The notes beneath the pieces were generated by a model. It searched no databases. It had not been told where the DNA came from and saw only the letters and a list, made by a program, of their open reading frames with translations. A DNA stretch of 64,000 nt from assembly GCA_026686845.1 (NCBI GenBank), contig JAIVEN010000022.1, positions 22,232,001-22,296,000 on the forward strand, in the 5' to 3' direction. The translations under genes and the position numbers were made by a program. Positions 60,555-64,000 of this stretch are shown piece after piece. The stretch is from Adenanthera pavonina (lineage: Eukaryota; Streptophyta; Magnoliopsida; Fabales; Fabaceae). Numbering within the stretch: position 1 is the stretch's first letter; each line of letters opens with the position of its first letter.

Positions 60555-62359
60555 TTTCTATCCCCCTTAAATAAAATTTCGTCCTCAAAATTTAAAACAT
60601 ACCTTAGTACCACTTATTTCCCAATTTTCCATACCATTTTTTTTACCAGAGAAATACTTTTACTTCTTACTTGTTTAACTTATTAGTCAAAATTTTACTC
60701 TGGTATCTTACTTATTTATGGCATTTGAAAGGTCTAGTTCATACTTTTTGAACTAGGAATTATGAGGACATCATAAACTATCTTTACTTTAGGGGTATAG
60801 GAAATTTCTATTCATAACATCCTTATTCTTACTTCCATAATTTTCTCTTATCTTGTTCATACTATACTCTCTTCATTAGCACCATACATCATTCATTTCT
60901 CTTCTTTCATAACTTTAGGCTATCTACATGAATAATCTTTCTACTAAGGCATAAGCTTATCTCATCAGCTTTGTCTAGATGACACTTACAAAGTCATCGC
61001 ATCTTTCTTTTATTCTACTTTCTGTGCCTCAAGTTCAACTTTTCTCTTATCTCATAATTACTTGAGGATATTGTGATCTCAGACAATTCTATGGTAATAC
61101 CATAGATATCGTAACTCATACTAACTATAACAATTTTTAGTAACTCTACTTCTTAAGAGCATTACTTACCACTGCTATAAGTGGGAACAAACTTTTCGTA
61201 AAAATTATCATATAAAACTTTGGTTATTACCTACCACTCAACCCTGTTACATTACTCGTACCCTGATCCAACACTTACTTTAATCATTATAGACCCTTAG
61301 GGTCATTATTGGATCATGATTAATTATCTCAAGGGAGGAGGTTTAACTTCTTTAGCTCGTAAAAACTCATTTCATAATCCATTTCCTATAAAAGTTTTCT
61401 CTTCTAACTAAGTGATAAGACAACTTGAGAGAAATTTTTCAGAACTTCTTGCTAAACTCAGAGACCTCTCATCTCTATTACAGTGTTTGGTCTCTCCCAT
61501 TTTCTTATTTTACTTGCTTTACTAGGATCTACTGCTATCCATATGAGAGATTCTGTAACCTACTAACCGTACTTTTCTGGAGCCCAACTCCTATTTACTA
61601 AGTTTAGCAAACTTTTGCTTTTACTTATAAAAATTCTCAGTTGTCTTTTATGCTCCTCTAAAAATTTAGAGTACTTTTAGTATATCATTAGAGATCACAA
61701 TAAACTATTCATCTTTTATTCATATAGCCTAACAGGTACCTTAGTATGACTAATTGGTATTATCCTGATTCATAGTAACCAATTTTTTTAACTATCAGCA
61801 CATCTTTCTTACTTTTTAGTAGTTCCCAATAGGTTACTCATCATACAATTTCTCTCACCACGCTTAACTGTAAAGTGTTGAGGGGTACTGCTTCACTCTT
61901 GCCATTCTTGGACATGGAGAATGTGGCATTTGGGCTTCCTTTAAGCCATAACTCATCTATGTGACATCTGGGTAACTTATTGCTTTTAACTCGAGGACAT
62001 TCAATCCCAATACTCATACTACTTCTTTTTTTACTTTAGCCTTTGTTAGCTTAAAGATTCATCTTACCACTATGCCTTACATATAAACATACCCCTGAAC
62101 CTTGTATTCTACCCATCCTATCATAGCCTTTAAGATCATTTGGTTCTTTGTGAGTCGGGGTCTAAATAACATTAAGGAAGTGGTTATTCACTCTTTGCTC
62201 TTCAACATTACTACTATGTCTGTTTTCATACATAACTTTTCTTAACTCTTCCGCTAAGGTCAATCAATAGTCTAGCAGCTTAAGGAAAACTTTTCTACCT
62301 TTCGAAAGTCTCTTGCCAAGCCAGTTAGGATCTAGTCTCAACCTCTCACCATTACTCAT

Positions 62360-62620
62360 TCTTGCTCAATTGGGTATCACCCCAAGAGCCACTTTTCATT
62401 ACTTTGCCTTAGCGACTCATCTGATAGAGGATTTCATCTCTTCACTCAATTGGACTTCTCCCTAAGAACTACCTCCCATTTGCCTTGCCTCGGCTGCTTT
62501 TATCATATGGAGGATTTCATCGCTTTGCTCAATTGGACTTTTTCCTAAGAGCTACCTCCCTTTTTCATCTCCTTGGCAACTAATGGAAGATTTCATTCAT
62601 TGTGAGATCTTTCGGTCAAG
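62360..62620 (+). repeat. Three ~80-bp imperfect tandem repeats
   Basis: Units begin near 62366, 62444 and 62535 with GCTCAATTGG or CTCAATTGGACT. Each continues through CCTAAGAGCTACCTCCC-like and TTGCCTTG-like words to GGATTTCATC. They lie inside the degenerate retrotransposon interior. Confidence 0.6.
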
Positions 62621-63197
62621 AACTTTCTTTTTGCTAGATTTCAAATTAAGCTCAGCAATCCACTATCTCAAGGTTTCATAGTTCTTTAACTGCTTGCCAC
62701 TATTTTCAACTTAGGCTAATACTTTATACCTTAGATTTATGCCTCATGTCTTAAACATCACAAATCCATTACTAACTTTTTGTTATAGAGACATTGAATC
62801 CTTATCAAACTTTCATGTCTGTTCTTTACATCCTCCTTCAAGCATTTCTCAGCTTGAGCTGTCCAAAATAACATTTAATGTAATCTCAACACATGGAACA
62901 CATCTTCAGGGAATAGGTAACATCATCATCTTGTTCTTACAATTTGGAAGGAGATTATCTATAAAAAGCTAATTCACGCTAATGCTCACATTACTACTAG
63001 AAAAAGGCATACAATTTTTTTTTTGTTGCTACAGTGCTTATTTAGATAGATAATGGAGATTATAGCTTTATTTCTCATCAAGACATGCCCATATAACTTA
63101 TGTAATAGTAACTTCCATATCCAACTTCTTAGCATAGCTACAGGATTCGACTTGCATTTGAATCATACCTTTACTAAGGTCAGATGACATACAGGCC

Positions 63198-63398
63198 TCA
63201 TACTGAGATTAGCACAAAGACTTTTTCCTGTGCGTATGGTCTGGAGTTGGCCACCTCCATAGTACTGTCACGGGTATAATATCCTGACTCTTTACACTTG
63301 AAGCACACATTTTTCATTGCTAAGCGTAGCCTCCTGCTATGAGCCTTTCCGCATTCTAAAAAAATAAGAGCTGGCTTACTCAATTGTCTCCTCTGCAC
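63198..63398 (-). pseudogene. gag zinc-knuckle fragment
   Basis: A 66-residue frame with VCFKCKESGYYTRD, a CX2CX4HX4C knuckle in which His is Tyr and the last Cys is Ser. The upstream part is basic, like a gag C-terminus. Confidence 0.55.
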
Positions 63399-64000
63399 TT
63401 ATTGCCTTGCTTCTTGAATCCCCTGATATTCCATGGCTTCTTATCATATTGACCGAAGGTGCTGGAGTACATACTTGTGACTTAGACTCTTTTTAGTAAT
63501 TCGGTTCACTTCAATTACTGAACTAAAAGTCAAAAGTTGCATCGGGACAACTTTTCTATTATGGCTAGCTTCAAGCCCTTTTCCATTTTCTTTATCCTTC
63601 GTCACTTATCAACATGCTAGTGAAGGAAAATTGGGTATCAAACCAATTGATTGTACCTTGCTACATATTCAATGACTGACTCATTCACATCTTAGCGGAT
63701 CCTTATAATTCCTCTTTCTCTTACAGACTAGGGAAAATATTTTTCATAAAATTATTTTTATAATACTTCCCTAGTCAATAGAGTGCCTTTTATCTGATCA
63801 ACTTATTCTAGGTTCTGCCACCATTGGTCAACCTCCTTTAGCATTAAGCTTCCATTACTATTATGTAGCCCATTATCTTAGAAATCTTTTCAAGGTTCAT
63901 AATCTACTTTTTTTTGGCAATTTGCAAGTCAAATTTATCATTAAAGGATGAAAGCTAACACTTGCACAATAATATATTGGTGGCTGGTACTCTCAACCAA

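Larger units (their letters stand above)
60555..64000 (-). mobile_element. Degenerate LTR-retrotransposon interior, gag-containing, runs off the window
   Basis: The internal region belongs to the LTR at 59239-60554. On the minus strand, 64000 to about 63400 is gag-like. 63398-63198 has a damaged zinc knuckle (CFKCKESGYYTRDS, in which the His and last Cys are replaced). Only about 2.7 kb separates this from the polypurine tract, too little for a full pol, and I recognise no intact RT or integrase. Probably a Ty3/gypsy-type element with a large internal deletion; the 5' LTR should lie beyond 64000. Confidence 0.6.

Overview
This is a plant nuclear window, almost certainly a flowering plant and probably a eudicot. 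It is AT-rich, its genes are interrupted by GT-AG introns, and it carries an organellar PPR gene, a plant tetraspanin, a SWEET relic and a dense load of plant transposons and endogenous pararetrovirus. Intact host genes are few. The clear ones are an intronless P-class PPR gene (6771-8294, minus) and an 11-exon tetraspanin of the TETRASPANIN-10 type (28302-31792, minus). Two further host loci are visibly broken: a TFIIE-beta-like gene (23034-25279, plus) and a SWEET sugar-transporter gene (about 49030-50808, minus).

Layout. 1-6770: intergenic DNA with small MITEs. 6771-8294: PPR gene. 8295-14750: intergenic DNA with MITEs. 14755-20813: a PIF/Harbinger transposon flanked by TTA duplications. 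It holds a transposase, a Myb/SANT-like partner gene, and an inverted second copy of most of the transposase. 22400-25300: TFIIE-beta pseudogene split by a 434-bp TRIM retroelement. 28302-31792: tetraspanin gene containing an apparent U12-type intron.

33100-48860 is a nested repeat complex. A degenerate endogenous caulimovirid (about 34700-41170, minus) lies between two direct repeats of about 0.9 kb. It carries a hAT-like and a Mutator-like non-autonomous element. The right-hand repeat alone was later split by a solo LTR (41474-43163) and by LINE-like sequence, which itself contains an LTR with a Mutator-like MITE inside it. 49030-50808: SWEET pseudogene. 52700-57420: second, different caulimovirid relic (minus), split by a solo LTR. 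57423-60554: two LTR-like units of one family meeting tail to tail. 60555-64000: degenerate LTR-retrotransposon interior with a gag zinc knuckle (minus).

The most interesting object is the Harbinger locus. Two arms of 1470 bp in inverted orientation differ by only about seven bases that I could see. Neither encodes an intact transposase: one has a nonsense codon, the other has lost the second catalytic aspartate. The arms could form a long hairpin transcript, an arrangement reminiscent of the maize Mu killer locus. Alignments were made by eye, and family names come from recognised motifs rather than database searches.
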